Assembly: GCF_019029495.1 (NCBI RefSeq) | Contig: NZ_JAERQM010000005.1 | Location: forward strand, 124,001-188,000 | DNA from: Falsiroseomonas oleicola | Lineage (GTDB): Bacteria > Pseudomonadota > Alphaproteobacteria > Acetobacterales > Acetobacteraceae | DNA: 64,000 nt | Direction: 5' to 3' | The notes under the pieces: generated by a model | Told to the model about the DNA's origin: nothing | Seen by the model: the letters and a program-made list of their open reading frames with translations, nothing else | The model's database searches: none | Made by a program: the position numbers and the translations under genes | Shown here: in pieces, positions 26,832-35,385 of the stretch | How the letters are laid out: every line of letters begins with the position of its first letter | How positions within the stretch are numbered: the first letter of the stretch is position 1

Positions 26832-28103
26832 ATGCACGACATCAAGGCGGTTCGCGCCAACCCCGAGGCCTTCGACGCGGCGCTGGCCCGGCGGTCCCTG
26901 CCACCCGTCGCGGCGGAGGCCCTGCGGCTGGACGACCTGCGGGTCGAGGCGGTTCGCCTGGTGCAGGCCGCCCAGACCACGCGCAACGAGCTGTCCCGCC
27001 AGATCGGCGCCGCCATGAAGGCCGGCGACACGGCGACGGCGGAGCGGCTGAAGGCCGAGGTGAAGGCGGCGATGGATGCCGCCGCCGCCGCGACGCCGGA
27101 GGCGCATGAGGCGGCGCGGGACGAGCTGCTGGCCGCCCTGCCGAACCTGCTCGCCGCCGACGTGCCGGACGGCGCCGACGAATCCGCCAATGTGGTGCTG
27201 CATACCCATGGCAGCCCGCGCAACTACGCCTTCACCCCGCGCCAGCATTTCGAGCTGGGCGAAGCCTTCGGCATGGACTTCGGCACCGCCGCCAAGCTGG
27301 CTGGCGCCCGCTTCACCGTGCTGCGCGGCCCGCTGGCGCGGCTGGAACGCGCGCTGGGGCAGTGGATGCTGAACCAGCATGTGGACGAGCATGGCTATAC
27401 CGAGGCCAGCGTGCCGCTGCTGGTGAACGACGCCACCATGTACGGCACCGGCCAATTGCCGAAGTTCAAGGAGGACCTCTTCGCCACCACGGATGGCCGC
27501 TGGCTGATCCCGACGGCGGAGGTGCCGCTGACCAATTTCGTGCGCGGCGAGATTCTTCCTGAATCGGCGCTGCCGATGCGCCTCACGGCGCTCTCGCCCT
27601 GTTTCCGGTCGGAGGCGGGCTCTGCCGGGCGGGACACGCGCGGCATGCTGCGCCAGCACCAGTTCCCGAAGGTGGAGCTGGTCTCCATCACGCTGCCTTC
27701 CGAGTCCGAAGCGGAGCATGAGCGGATGACGGCCTGCGCGGAGCGGGTGCTGACGGCGCTCGGCCTGGTCTGGCGGCGCATCGTGCTGGCCTCCGGCGAT
27801 ACCGGCTTCGGTGCCGCCAAGACCTATGACCTGGAGGTCTGGCTGCCCGGCCAGCAGGCCTGGCGGGAGATTTCCTCCTGCTCCAACTGCCGGGATTTCC
27901 AGGCGCGGCGCATGGAGGCGCGCTTCCGCCCCGCCGGCGGCAAGGGCACGGAATTCCTGCATACACTGAACGGGTCGGGCGTCGCGGTCGGCCGGGCGCT
28001 GATCGCGGTGCTGGAGACGCATCAGAACGAGGATGGCAGCGTCACCATCCCCGAGGTGCTGCGGCCCTTCCTGGGCGGGCTGGAGGTGCTGCGCCCGGCC
28101 TGA
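26832..28103 (+). CDS. serS: Seryl-tRNA synthetase
   Basis: Class II synthetase, 423 residues. The N-terminal long antiparallel coiled coil (about 1-110) binds tRNA-Ser. Motif 2 is [20 protein letters not shown] with the Arg and the GRDTRG loop, and motif 3 is near the end ([14 protein letters not shown]). It is the last gene of the core block. The start codon follows a stem-loop with only a weak ribosome-binding sequence. Confidence 0.96.
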   Translation: MHDIKAVRANPEAFDAALARRSLPPVAAEALRLDDLRVEAVRLVQAAQTTRNELSRQIGAAMKAGDTATAERLKAEVKAAMDAAAAATPEAHEAARDELLAALPNLLAADVPDGADESANVVLHTHGSPRNYAFTPRQHFELGEAFGMDFGTAAKLAGARFTVLRGPLARLERALGQWMLNQHVDEHGYTEASVPLLVNDATMYGTGQLPKFKEDLFATTDGRWLIPTAEVPLTNFVRGEILPESALPMRLTALSPCFRSEAGSAGRDTRGMLRQHQFPKVELVSITLPSESEAEHERMTACAERVLTALGLVWRRIVLASGDTGFGAAKTYDLEVWLPGQQAWREISSCSNCRDFQARRMEARFRPAGGKGTEFLHTLNGSGVAVGRALIAVLETHQNEDGSVTIPEVLRPFLGGLEVLRPA

Positions 28104-28120
28104 GGCCGGGCGCAGCGCGC

Positions 28121-28345
28121 TCAATCGCCGGCGACGACGCCCTGTTCGGGCAGCATGCGCGCGGCGGATTCGCTCATCCAGATCAGCACGAAGCCAACGA
28201 ACATCGCGAAGCCGGCGCCCCAGGCGCCATGACGCGTCACGAAGGCCAGGAGGCAAAGCGCGCAGCCTACGGCGATGGCGACCAGCGGGCCCCGCGCGAC
28301 GAGGCTGCAGAAGGCGGTCAGCGGCCAGAGCAGGATGGTGAACAA
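28121..28345 (-). CDS. Small two- to three-helix membrane protein, hypothetical
   Basis: A 74-residue hydrophobic protein with TM-like segments (LFTILLWPLTAFCSLVARGP, VAIAVGCALCLLAFV, GAGFAMFVGFVLIWM). The start TTG 28345 is proposed because AAAGGA lies 8 bases before it; longer in-frame starts add a non-hydrophobic leader. No family recognised. It is convergent with serS. Confidence 0.5.
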   Translation of the reverse strand: MFTILLWPLTAFCSLVARGPLVAIAVGCALCLLAFVTRHGAWGAGFAMFVGFVLIWMSESAARMLPEQGVVAGD

Positions 28346-28527
28346 GGGCGCAATCCTTTGGAGGGCCTTATGCGGCCCCCCGCCAGGATGGCGGTCTCGC
28401 AGCTGGCGCGCGGACGTTCCGCGTCCGCCGCCGGATATGCAACGCAATACGCCAAAGCGTCCGCGAATTCACATCCGCGTCACCGGGCGGGGGCGTTCTG
28501 CAATCTTCAGGCGCCGCCCCCTCTTCG

Positions 28528-29424
28528 TCAGCCGCCCGTCTTCACGCCCAGCCGCCCGGCCATGTCCTGCACGAACTGCCAGGCGACGCGGCCGGAGCGG
28601 GCACCGCGAGTCACGCTCCATTCCACCGCCGCGCGGCGCAGCTCGTCGGAGGTGGCGGGCAGGCCGAAGCTCGCGGCATAGCCCTCGACCATGGCGAAGA
28701 AGGTGTCCTGGTCGCAGTTGTGGAAGCCGATCCAGAGGCCGAAGCGGTCGGAGAGCGAGACCTTCTCCTCCGTCGCCTCGGAGGGGTTGATGGCGGTGCT
28801 GCGCTCATTCTCGATCATATCGCGCGGCATCAGGTGGCGGCGGTTGCTGGTGGCGTAGAACAGCACATTGGCGGGCCGACCCTCGATGCCGCCATCCAGC
28901 ACGGATTTCAGCGCCTTGTAGTCGGCATCCTCCTTCTCGAAGGACAGGTCGTCGCAGAAGACCAGGCAGCGGCGGGCGCCGCCCCCCCCGCGGAGCGGGT
29001 CTTGGTGATCTGCTCGCAGCACGTTCAGCAGGTCGGGCAGGGTGCGGACATCCTCCCGCTGGATCTCGATCAGCGCCAGGGCGCCCGGCACCTCGGCATT
29101 GGCGGCGGCGTGCGCCGCCTTCACCAGGCTCGACTTGCCCATGCCGCGCGCGCCCCAGAGCATGGCGTTGTTGGCCGGCAGGCCGCGGGCGAAGCGCAGC
29201 GTGTTCTCCAGGATCAGCGCCTTCTGCCGCTCCACCCCCTGGAGCAGGGTGATGCCGACGGCGGCGACCCTCGGCACCGGGTCCAGCCGCGCCGGCGGGC
29301 CGGGGTGCCAGACGAAGGCATCGGCCGCCATCAGGTCGGGCTTCACCAGGGCCGGCGGGGCCAGACGCTCCAGCGCCTCGGCGATCCGGGTCAGGGTGGG
29401 CAGCAGCGCATGAGGTTCGGACAA
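28528..29424 (-). CDS. DUF815 family AAA-type ATPase
   Basis: Cytoplasmic P-loop ATPase of the DUF815 family, 298 residues, function unknown. Walker A is GARGMGKSSLV, Walker B CLVFCDDLSFEKEDADYKAL, and NVLFYATSNRRHLMPRDM with NERSTAINPSEATEEKVSLS is the near-invariant family core. The start TTG 29424 lacks a strong ribosome-binding site, so the N-terminus is uncertain. Between the two Walker regions an unusual stretch (DHQDPLRGGGGA) is encoded by a C8/G8 run at 28982-28989, which may be an insertion or a sequencing problem. It diverges from yajC, a common alphaproteobacterial arrangement. Confidence 0.9.
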   Translation of the reverse strand: MSEPHALLPTLTRIAEALERLAPPALVKPDLMAADAFVWHPGPPARLDPVPRVAAVGITLLQGVERQKALILENTLRFARGLPANNAMLWGARGMGKSSLVKAAHAAANAEVPGALALIEIQREDVRTLPDLLNVLRADHQDPLRGGGGARRCLVFCDDLSFEKEDADYKALKSVLDGGIEGRPANVLFYATSNRRHLMPRDMIENERSTAINPSEATEEKVSLSDRFGLWIGFHNCDQDTFFAMVEGYAASFGLPATSDELRRAAVEWSVTRGARSGRVAWQFVQDMAGRLGVKTGG

Positions 29425-29446
29425 GGGATGGGACCCGGATCATGTA

Positions 29447-29474
29447 TTGACGGAAAGGGGCCGGAGGCTAGGTT
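29447..29474 (+). promoter_or_regulatory. Candidate sigma-70 promoter of yajC
   Basis: TTGACG (29447-29452) and TAGGTT (29469-29474) are separated by 16 bases, about 59 bases before the yajC ATG, in the gap between divergent genes. The -35 is good and the -10 weak. Confidence 0.35.
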
Positions 29475-29532
29475 GCCGGCCGAGGCCCCGCAACCCCGGG
29501 GCCACCCTTCCAGGAAAGCCGGATCGCACCCC

Positions 29533-29889
29533 ATGTTCATCTCTCCCGCCTATGCCCAGGATGCCGCCGGTGGCACCGGTGCCGTCGTCATGCAGCTTCT
29601 GCCGCTGATCCTGATCTTCGCCGTCTTCTATTTCCTGCTGATCCGTCCGCAGCAGAAGAAGATGAAGGAGCATCGCACCATGCTCTCGGCGCTGAAGCGC
29701 AACGACAAGGTCATCACCGGCGGCGGCCTGGTCGGCACCGTGACCAAGGTGCGCGACGACAGCGAGGAGGTGGAGGTGGAACTGGCGCCGAATGTGCGCG
29801 TCACGGTCCTGCGCGGCACCATCGGCAGCGTCGTCAAGCCGCCCGCCCCGGCCAATGATGCCAAGGCGACCGACGCCGCCAAGGGCTGA
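29533..29889 (+). CDS. yajC: Preprotein translocase subunit YajC
   Basis: Small inner-membrane accessory of the SecDF complex, 118 residues. One helix (VMQLLPLILIFAVFYFLLIR) is followed by PQQKKMKEHRTMLSALKRND and KVITGGGLVGTVTKV, the YajC signature. ATG 29533 gives the normal short N-terminus (MFISPAYAQDA). secD and secF, usually next, are not in this window; a TonB/ABC uptake operon follows instead. Confidence 0.95.
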   Translation: MFISPAYAQDAAGGTGAVVMQLLPLILIFAVFYFLLIRPQQKKMKEHRTMLSALKRNDKVITGGGLVGTVTKVRDDSEEVEVELAPNVRVTVLRGTIGSVVKPPAPANDAKATDAAKG

Positions 29890-29943
29890 GGCCAAGACGG
29901 CGCGCGTGTTGCCGCGGGCTGCGGGGAGAGGTTAGAAGGCCGC

Positions 29944-30330
29944 ATGTCCCGTCTGCCCCTGCGCGCGCTGCGGCTGATTCTCGCTTTGGCCTTCTGCTTG
30001 CAGAGCGGCCTTGCGATGGCGCATTGCGCGCGGCTGGTTTCGACATCCCAGGGGCAGGCGCAGCCTTTCCCCATGGTGATCTGCACCAGCGATGGGCTGG
30101 TCACCATGGACATGTCCGGGGCGGATGGCCCGGACAGCCCCGCGCAGGCCATGCCGGATCTCTGCCTCGCCTGCCATGTGCTGCCGGTCGCCGAACTGCC
30201 GGCGCCCGTCGCGGTGGCCGCGCCGCGCCTCCTTCCGATCCAGGTGCTGGCTGGTTCCGCCGCGGCCCTGCCGCCGCTCGGCGCGCGGGCGCCGCCCTAC
30301 CGGCCCACCGGCCCACCCTCCCACTCCTGA
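29944..30330 (+). CDS. DUF2946-type secreted protein, first copy
   Basis: A 128-residue exported protein with an N-terminal hydrophobic signal (LILALAFCLQSGLAMA). The motifs VICTSDGLVTMD and DLCLACHVLP, with Cys and His residues, are the DUF2946 pattern. Such proteins frequently precede TonB receptor genes, and a role in copper or other metal handling is suspected, not proven. A similar protein follows at 30397. It lies 54 bases after yajC and may begin the uptake operon. Confidence 0.7.
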   Translation: MSRLPLRALRLILALAFCLQSGLAMAHCARLVSTSQGQAQPFPMVICTSDGLVTMDMSGADGPDSPAQAMPDLCLACHVLPVAELPAPVAVAAPRLLPIQVLAGSAAALPPLGARAPPYRPTGPPSHS

Positions 30331-30396
30331 TGCCTTGCCTGCGCCTGGGGCCTTCGCGGTTCCAGGCCGCTGTCGCTTGACCAGGAGAGTCCCGCC

Positions 30397-30831
30397 ATGC
30401 GGGGATTGCGTGCCGGCCGCGCCGGCCTCGCCCCAGCCTTGACCCGAAGAGCCGCGTCGCGCCCCTGGCGCGGCCGGGATCTTCTCGCCGGCCTGCTGGC
30501 CTGCCTGTTGCTGTGCCAATGGGCGGCGACCGCGATGGCGCATGTCCGCGGCATGGCGCGGCTGGCCGACAGCCAGGCGGTCGAGATCTGCACCCATGAG
30601 GGCTTTCGCACCCTGCTGCTGGATGCGGAGGGGCAGCCGATCGACCTGACGAAGCCGATGGAGTGCTGCGCCCTCGGCCTCGGCCCGATCGCCATCCTGC
30701 CCTCGCCGCCCGCCGCGCCGGCGATCCGCCTGTCCTTCGTCGTCCTGCCTGCGCCGCGCCGGATGGAAGGGCTGCCGCCCTTTCCGGCGCGCGCGCCACC
30801 CCAGCAACCCCGCGCCCCTCCGACCGCCTGA
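30397..30831 (+). CDS. DUF2946-type secreted protein, second copy
   Basis: A 144-residue paralogue of the preceding protein. A basic N-terminus and hydrophobic helix (LLAGLLACLLLCQWAATAMA) form a signal or anchor. EICTHEGFRTLLLDAEGQPI and the cysteine pair MECCALGLGP match the family, though the second Cys motif differs from the first copy. AGGAGAG stands 8 bases before the ATG. It leads directly to the TonB receptor gene. Confidence 0.7.
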   Translation: MRGLRAGRAGLAPALTRRAASRPWRGRDLLAGLLACLLLCQWAATAMAHVRGMARLADSQAVEICTHEGFRTLLLDAEGQPIDLTKPMECCALGLGPIAILPSPPAAPAIRLSFVVLPAPRRMEGLPPFPARAPPQQPRAPPTA

Positions 30832-30889
30832 CGATGCCACGCCGGCCGCAAGCCGGATGCCGTTCGTCACGAAAAATCGGAGAGAGCTG

Positions 30890-32929
30890 ATGTCACGCCC
30901 AACCCTGCGCGCCTGCCTTCTGGCGGGTGCCGCCTTCTGCCTGCTGCCCGGCGGCCTTGCCGCCCAGACCCCCCCTGAACCCTTCCCGCTCGGCGAGATC
31001 ATCGTCACGGGCACCGCGCCGGAGGCGCCGGTGAACTGGCCCTCCAGCGTCGATCGCGTGGACCGGCGCACCATGGATGCGCTGGATGCCAACCGTGTCG
31101 GCCAGGCGCTGGAAACCGCCCCTGGCCTGTCGCTGAACCCCGGCAACCGGGGCGGCGCGCGCGGCGAGGTCGGCTTCTTCCTGCGCGGATTCGACCAGTC
31201 CCGCGTGCCGGTGCTGGTCGATGGCATTCCGATCTACGTGCCCTATGACGGCTATCTCGACCTGAACCGCGTGCTGACCAGCGACCTGGCCGAGATCGAG
31301 ATCACCCGCGGCTTCGCGCCCTTCGCGCTCGGCCCGAATGCCCTGGGCGGCGCCGTCAACCTGGTGACGCGGCGGCCGGTGCGGCCCTTCGAATTCGATG
31401 GCAGCACCGGCCTGGATCTCACCGGCCGCGGCGATTTCGGCGGGTCCCGCACCATCCTCAACGCCGGCAGCCGCATCGGCGACTACTATGTGCAGGGCGG
31501 CGCCGCCTATATCGGGCGGGAGACTTTTGGGCTGTCGGAGGATTTCGGCGGCGGGCTGTACCAACCCTCCGGCAACCGCCTGCGTGCGGAATCCGAGGAT
31601 CTGCGGCTCTCCGGCAAGGTCGGCTACACGCCGTCGGCCACCGACGAATACGCCATCGGCTTCGTCGTCAATCGCGGCGTGAAGGAGGCTCCGCCCTATG
31701 CCGGTCGGGATGCGACGCGCGCCACCTTCTTCGACTGGCCGCGCTATGATCGCGACAGCTTCTATGCGCTGACCCGCACCAGCCTGCCCTTCGGCACGGA
31801 CAGCTACATCCGCACGCGGGCCTATTACGACACCTTCCGGAACTCGCTCTACCGCTACGACAACCAGAACTACACCACGCAGCGGCTGCCCTACGCCTTC
31901 CAGTCTTCCTACAACGACCACACCCTGGGTGGCGGTGTGGAGCTCGGCACCAGCCCGACCGCCGGCGGCACGCTGCGGCTTTCGGCCACCACCAAGCAGG
32001 ATGTGCATCGCGAATCCGGCCCGCGCACGCCGGAAAGCGAGATGAGCGACTTCACCTGGACGCTGGGCCTGGATGCCGAGCAGCGCGTCAATTCCTGGCT
32101 GACCTTCTTCGGCGGCATCGGCTACGAGGCGCGCGACGCGCTGCGGGCGGAGGACCCGGCCTATAACGGCGCGCGGCGCTTCGAGACGCGGGACCAGGAT
32201 GCGCTGAACGGCCAGATCGGCCTGCGCATCCGGCTGGACGACACCAACGAGGTCTTCACCAGCATCGCCCGGCGTTCCCGTTTCGCCACGATGTATGAGC
32301 GGTATTCCTACCGCCTCGGCAACGGCCTGCCCAATCCGGACCTCGCGCCAGAACGCTCGACCAATGTCGAACTGGGCTGGGACACGCGGGTCACGCCCGA
32401 TACGCGACTGCGCGTCGCGGCCTTCGGCAGCCAGGTGGATGACTACATCCAGGCCACCACCGTCGGCCGCGCCACCACCGCGCCCTTCGGCCTGATCTCC
32501 CAGTCGCGCAATGTGGGAGAGGCGCTGTTCTACGGCGTGGAAGCCACCGTCGAGACCCGGCTGACGGAGCGCGCGCGGCTGCGGCTGAACTACACCTATC
32601 TGGTGCGCGAACGCGGCAATGACGACACGGCGCTGCTCTATGGCGCACCGCGCCACAAGGTCTTCGCCATGGGCTTCCTCGACATCACGGAGCGGCTGAC
32701 GCTGATGCCGAGCGTGCTGGCGCAGTCGCGCCAGTTCACCACGGATGCGGGCAATGGCCGGCCGACCGGCGGCTGGCTCGTCGGCAATGTGAAGCTCGCC
32801 TACGCCTTCACGCCGCGGCTTTCGGGCGAGGTCGCGGCCAACAACATCGCCGATGCCGACTACAGCTATGACGATGGCTACCCGGCGGAAGGTCGCAATT
32901 TCCGCTTCACGCTGAGGACCAGCTTCTGA
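30890..32929 (+). CDS. TonB-dependent outer-membrane receptor
   Basis: Outer-membrane importer of 679 residues. ATG 30890 is chosen because GGAGAG lies just before it and a signal peptide follows (ACLLAGAAFCLLPGGLAAQ). The TonB-box-like GEIIVTGTA begins the mature part, and the plug domain has VLVDGIPIYVPYDGYL and PNALGGAVNLVTRRP. The beta-barrel ends in FRFTLRTSF with the C-terminal Phe typical of outer-membrane proteins. The neighbouring FecBCD-type ABC genes suggest a metal complex or corrinoid as substrate. Confidence 0.95.
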   Translation: MSRPTLRACLLAGAAFCLLPGGLAAQTPPEPFPLGEIIVTGTAPEAPVNWPSSVDRVDRRTMDALDANRVGQALETAPGLSLNPGNRGGARGEVGFFLRGFDQSRVPVLVDGIPIYVPYDGYLDLNRVLTSDLAEIEITRGFAPFALGPNALGGAVNLVTRRPVRPFEFDGSTGLDLTGRGDFGGSRTILNAGSRIGDYYVQGGAAYIGRETFGLSEDFGGGLYQPSGNRLRAESEDLRLSGKVGYTPSATDEYAIGFVVNRGVKEAPPYAGRDATRATFFDWPRYDRDSFYALTRTSLPFGTDSYIRTRAYYDTFRNSLYRYDNQNYTTQRLPYAFQSSYNDHTLGGGVELGTSPTAGGTLRLSATTKQDVHRESGPRTPESEMSDFTWTLGLDAEQRVNSWLTFFGGIGYEARDALRAEDPAYNGARRFETRDQDALNGQIGLRIRLDDTNEVFTSIARRSRFATMYERYSYRLGNGLPNPDLAPERSTNVELGWDTRVTPDTRLRVAAFGSQVDDYIQATTVGRATTAPFGLISQSRNVGEALFYGVEATVETRLTERARLRLNYTYLVRERGNDDTALLYGAPRHKVFAMGFLDITERLTLMPSVLAQSRQFTTDAGNGRPTGGWLVGNVKLAYAFTPRLSGEVAANNIADADYSYDDGYPAEGRNFRFTLRTSF

Positions 32930-33486
32930 TGCGCAAGCTGTTTCCCATTCTGATGCTGCTCGCGCTCGGCACGCCGGTCGCGGCGCAGGATGCGGCCTCG
33001 CGTGGCCGTCCGATGCAGGAGATGCGCGGCGGCTGCGACAATTTCGCGATCGACCTGCGGCGCGAATTTTCGGTCTGGGACGCTGCGCCGCAGCGCCTCA
33101 CCGCCGCGCCGGCCGAACCCGCTGCCGATGCCGTCGCGGTGCGGGCCTCGCAGCCGGCGGAGATCACGCTGCTGCCGGATGGCGCCTATCGCCTGGCGCC
33201 GCAGGCCGGGCAGGACCGCCGCGCCGAGGGCCGCTTCGGCGGCGAGGTCACGGTGGAGATTCCGGCGGCCGGGCAGTGGCGCGTCTCGGCCGGGCCGGGC
33301 GGCGTCTGGTACGACCTGATGGGTCCGCAAGGACCGCTGCACGATCCGCGCTTCGAGATGCAGACGCGCTGCACCAGCATCTTCAAGACGGTGGTCTTCG
33401 CCGTGCCGGAACCGGGTCGCTATCGCCTGGCGATCAATGGCAACGCGAATGCGGTGCTGCGCATCCTTGTGAGTCCCGAGCCATGA
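32929..33486 (+). CDS. Hypothetical periplasmic protein of the TonB/ABC operon
   Basis: A 185-residue protein with signal peptide (about 1-20, ending PVAAQ) and a beta-rich mature part, including two cysteines (GGCDNF and TRCTSIF). No family recognised with confidence. Its ATG overlaps the TonB receptor stop (TGATG) and its own stop overlaps the next ATG, so it is part of the operon. A periplasmic carrier or sensor of the imported compound is a possible role. Confidence 0.7.
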   Translation: MRKLFPILMLLALGTPVAAQDAASRGRPMQEMRGGCDNFAIDLRREFSVWDAAPQRLTAAPAEPAADAVAVRASQPAEITLLPDGAYRLAPQAGQDRRAEGRFGGEVTVEIPAAGQWRVSAGPGGVWYDLMGPQGPLHDPRFEMQTRCTSIFKTVVFAVPEPGRYRLAINGNANAVLRILVSPEP

Positions 33487-34259
33487 GGACCGCGCAGATG
33501 CCCCGCCGCGCCAGCCTGGCGGCCTTCGCCGCGCTCGCCGCCGGCACGACGGCCAATGCGCAGCCCATCCCGCGCGATGGGCCGGAGGTGGTCATGCTGG
33601 TGCATCCCGGCATGATCCTGCTCGACCTCGTCGCGCCGATGACCGTCTTCAACCTGATGGGCGCGACGCTGCGACTGGCCTGGAAGGATCTGTCGCCGGT
33701 GGCGACCGATGTCGGCCTGCCGGTCACGCCGACCAGCCGGCTCGCCGACCTCACGCCCGGTGCGCCGATCCTGTTCCTGCCGGGCGGACTCACCGGCAGC
33801 GTGGCGCTGATGGACGATCCGGAAGTGCTGGGCTTCCTCGCGGCGCAAGCGGCGGCGGCGCGCTGGGTCACCAGCGTCTGCACCGGTTCGCTGGTGCTGG
33901 GCGCCGCCGGGCTGCTGCGCGGCCATCGCGCCACATCGCATTGGTATGTGCGCGATCTGCTGCCGCTGATGGGCGCCACCATGGCCACCGATCGCGTGGT
34001 GGTGGACCGCAACCGGATGACCGGCGGCGGCGCCACCGCGGGGGTCGATTTCGGCCTGCGCCTGGCTGCCGAGATCGGCGGGGAGGCTCTGGCCCGTCGC
34101 ATCGGCCTGGTTCTCGAATATGCCCCGGACCCGCCCTTCGGGCCCGGATCGCCGGAGGCATCGCCAGGGGCGGTGCCGGATGTGCTCGCCCGCCGCGCGC
34201 CTGTCCTGGCCACCGCGCGCGCTGCCGCGCTGCGGGCCCAGCGCCGGCTTGGAACCTGA
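33483..34259 (+). CDS. Exported DJ-1/PfpI protein resembling isonitrile hydratase
   Basis: A 258-residue member of the DJ-1/PfpI superfamily. SVCTGSLVLGAAGLLRGHRA, with the nucleophile-elbow Cys, and NRMTGGGATAGVDFGLRLAA match the isonitrile (isocyanide) hydratase branch, which converts isocyanides to formamides. Unlike typical members it has an export leader (MPRRASLAAFAALAAGTTANA), possibly Tat-dependent. It lies inside the TonB/ABC operon, suggesting processing of an imported ligand in the periplasm. The reaction is inferred from family resemblance only. Confidence 0.85.
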   Translation: MRTAQMPRRASLAAFAALAAGTTANAQPIPRDGPEVVMLVHPGMILLDLVAPMTVFNLMGATLRLAWKDLSPVATDVGLPVTPTSRLADLTPGAPILFLPGGLTGSVALMDDPEVLGFLAAQAAAARWVTSVCTGSLVLGAAGLLRGHRATSHWYVRDLLPLMGATMATDRVVVDRNRMTGGGATAGVDFGLRLAAEIGGEALARRIGLVLEYAPDPPFGPGSPEASPGAVPDVLARRAPVLATARAAALRAQRRLGT

Positions 34260-34275
34260 ACCGAGGAGAGATCCC

Positions 34276-35385
34276 ATGACCACCCGACGCCAGATCCTGG
34301 CCGCGCTCGCGGCCACCAGCCTGCCGCTGCCCGCACTCGCCCAGACCCGCACCATCACCGACGCCATCGGGCGGGAGGTCGTGCTGCCGCGCCAGTCGCA
34401 GCGCGTGGTGAACATGTTCAACTACGAGGAATTCACCGCCATCGCCGGCCTCGATGGCTGGCAGCGCGTGGTCGGCATGAACCGCGTGGTCTGGGAAGGC
34501 TGGCGCCCCGCCATCTTCTCCCGCTACCGGGAGCTGATCCCGAACCTCGCCACCATGCCCGATGTCGGCAACACCGATGAGGGCACCTTCAGCGCGGAGA
34601 AGGTGATCTCGCTCCGCCCCGACCTGCTGATGATGCCGGCCTGGGCCTGGACTGCGGGATCGACCGTGCGCGACCAGATCGTGGCCGCCGGCATTCCCGT
34701 GCTCGTCTTCGACTACAATGCGCAGACGGTGGAGCGCCACGTCGCCTCCACCCTCGCCATCGGCGCCGCCATGGGCACGCCGGGCCGCGCGGCGGAACTG
34801 GCGGAGCGCTATCGGCGCAACATCGGCGACATCCTGGACCGCGTCGGCCGCGCCGCCGGCCCGACCCGCCCAAAAATTCACCTGGAGCTGGGGCAGGGCG
34901 GCAAGGATGTCATCGGCAACAGCTATTCCGCCGCCACCATGTGGGGCCGCATCTTCGCGATGCTGGGCGTGCAGAACGTCGCGGAGGGGCGCTTCACCGG
35001 CAATTACGCGCCGATCGCGGCGGAGGCGGTGCTCGCCGCCAATCCGGATTTTCTCTACATCGGCGCCTCCTCCTGGACGAACCGCCCGAATGCCGTGCGC
35101 ACCGGCTATGGCGTGACGGCGGAGCAGACGCGCGCCAGCCTGGCGCCCTATGCCACGCGCCCCGGCTGGTCCGGGCTGGCGGCGATCCGCAACGGCGAGC
35201 TGCACGCCATCGAGCACGGGCTGTGCCGCACATTGTTCGACGATACCGCCATGCTCTACATCGCCCGCCGCGCCTGGCCGGGGGCCTTCGAAGGCATGGA
35301 CCCGGTGGCGGCGCTGGCCAACTATCACGCCCGCTACCTGCCGGTGCCTTTCTCCGGCACCTGGATGCTCCCATGGCGGGCCTGA
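34276..35385 (+). CDS. Periplasmic binding protein of a FecB/BtuF-type ABC importer
   Basis: Class III substrate-binding protein, 369 residues. The leader is TTRRQILAALAATSLPLPAL with Tat-like twin Arg, then DAIGREVVLPRQSQRVV, the FecB/BtuF opening. FSAEKVISLRPDLLMMPAWA is the conserved core. GAGGAGAG precedes ATG 34276. It is followed in overlap by the permease and ATPase genes. The ligand may be a ferric, copper or cobalt complex. Confidence 0.9.
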   Translation: MTTRRQILAALAATSLPLPALAQTRTITDAIGREVVLPRQSQRVVNMFNYEEFTAIAGLDGWQRVVGMNRVVWEGWRPAIFSRYRELIPNLATMPDVGNTDEGTFSAEKVISLRPDLLMMPAWAWTAGSTVRDQIVAAGIPVLVFDYNAQTVERHVASTLAIGAAMGTPGRAAELAERYRRNIGDILDRVGRAAGPTRPKIHLELGQGGKDVIGNSYSAATMWGRIFAMLGVQNVAEGRFTGNYAPIAAEAVLAANPDFLYIGASSWTNRPNAVRTGYGVTAEQTRASLAPYATRPGWSGLAAIRNGELHAIEHGLCRTLFDDTAMLYIARRAWPGAFEGMDPVAALANYHARYLPVPFSGTWMLPWRA

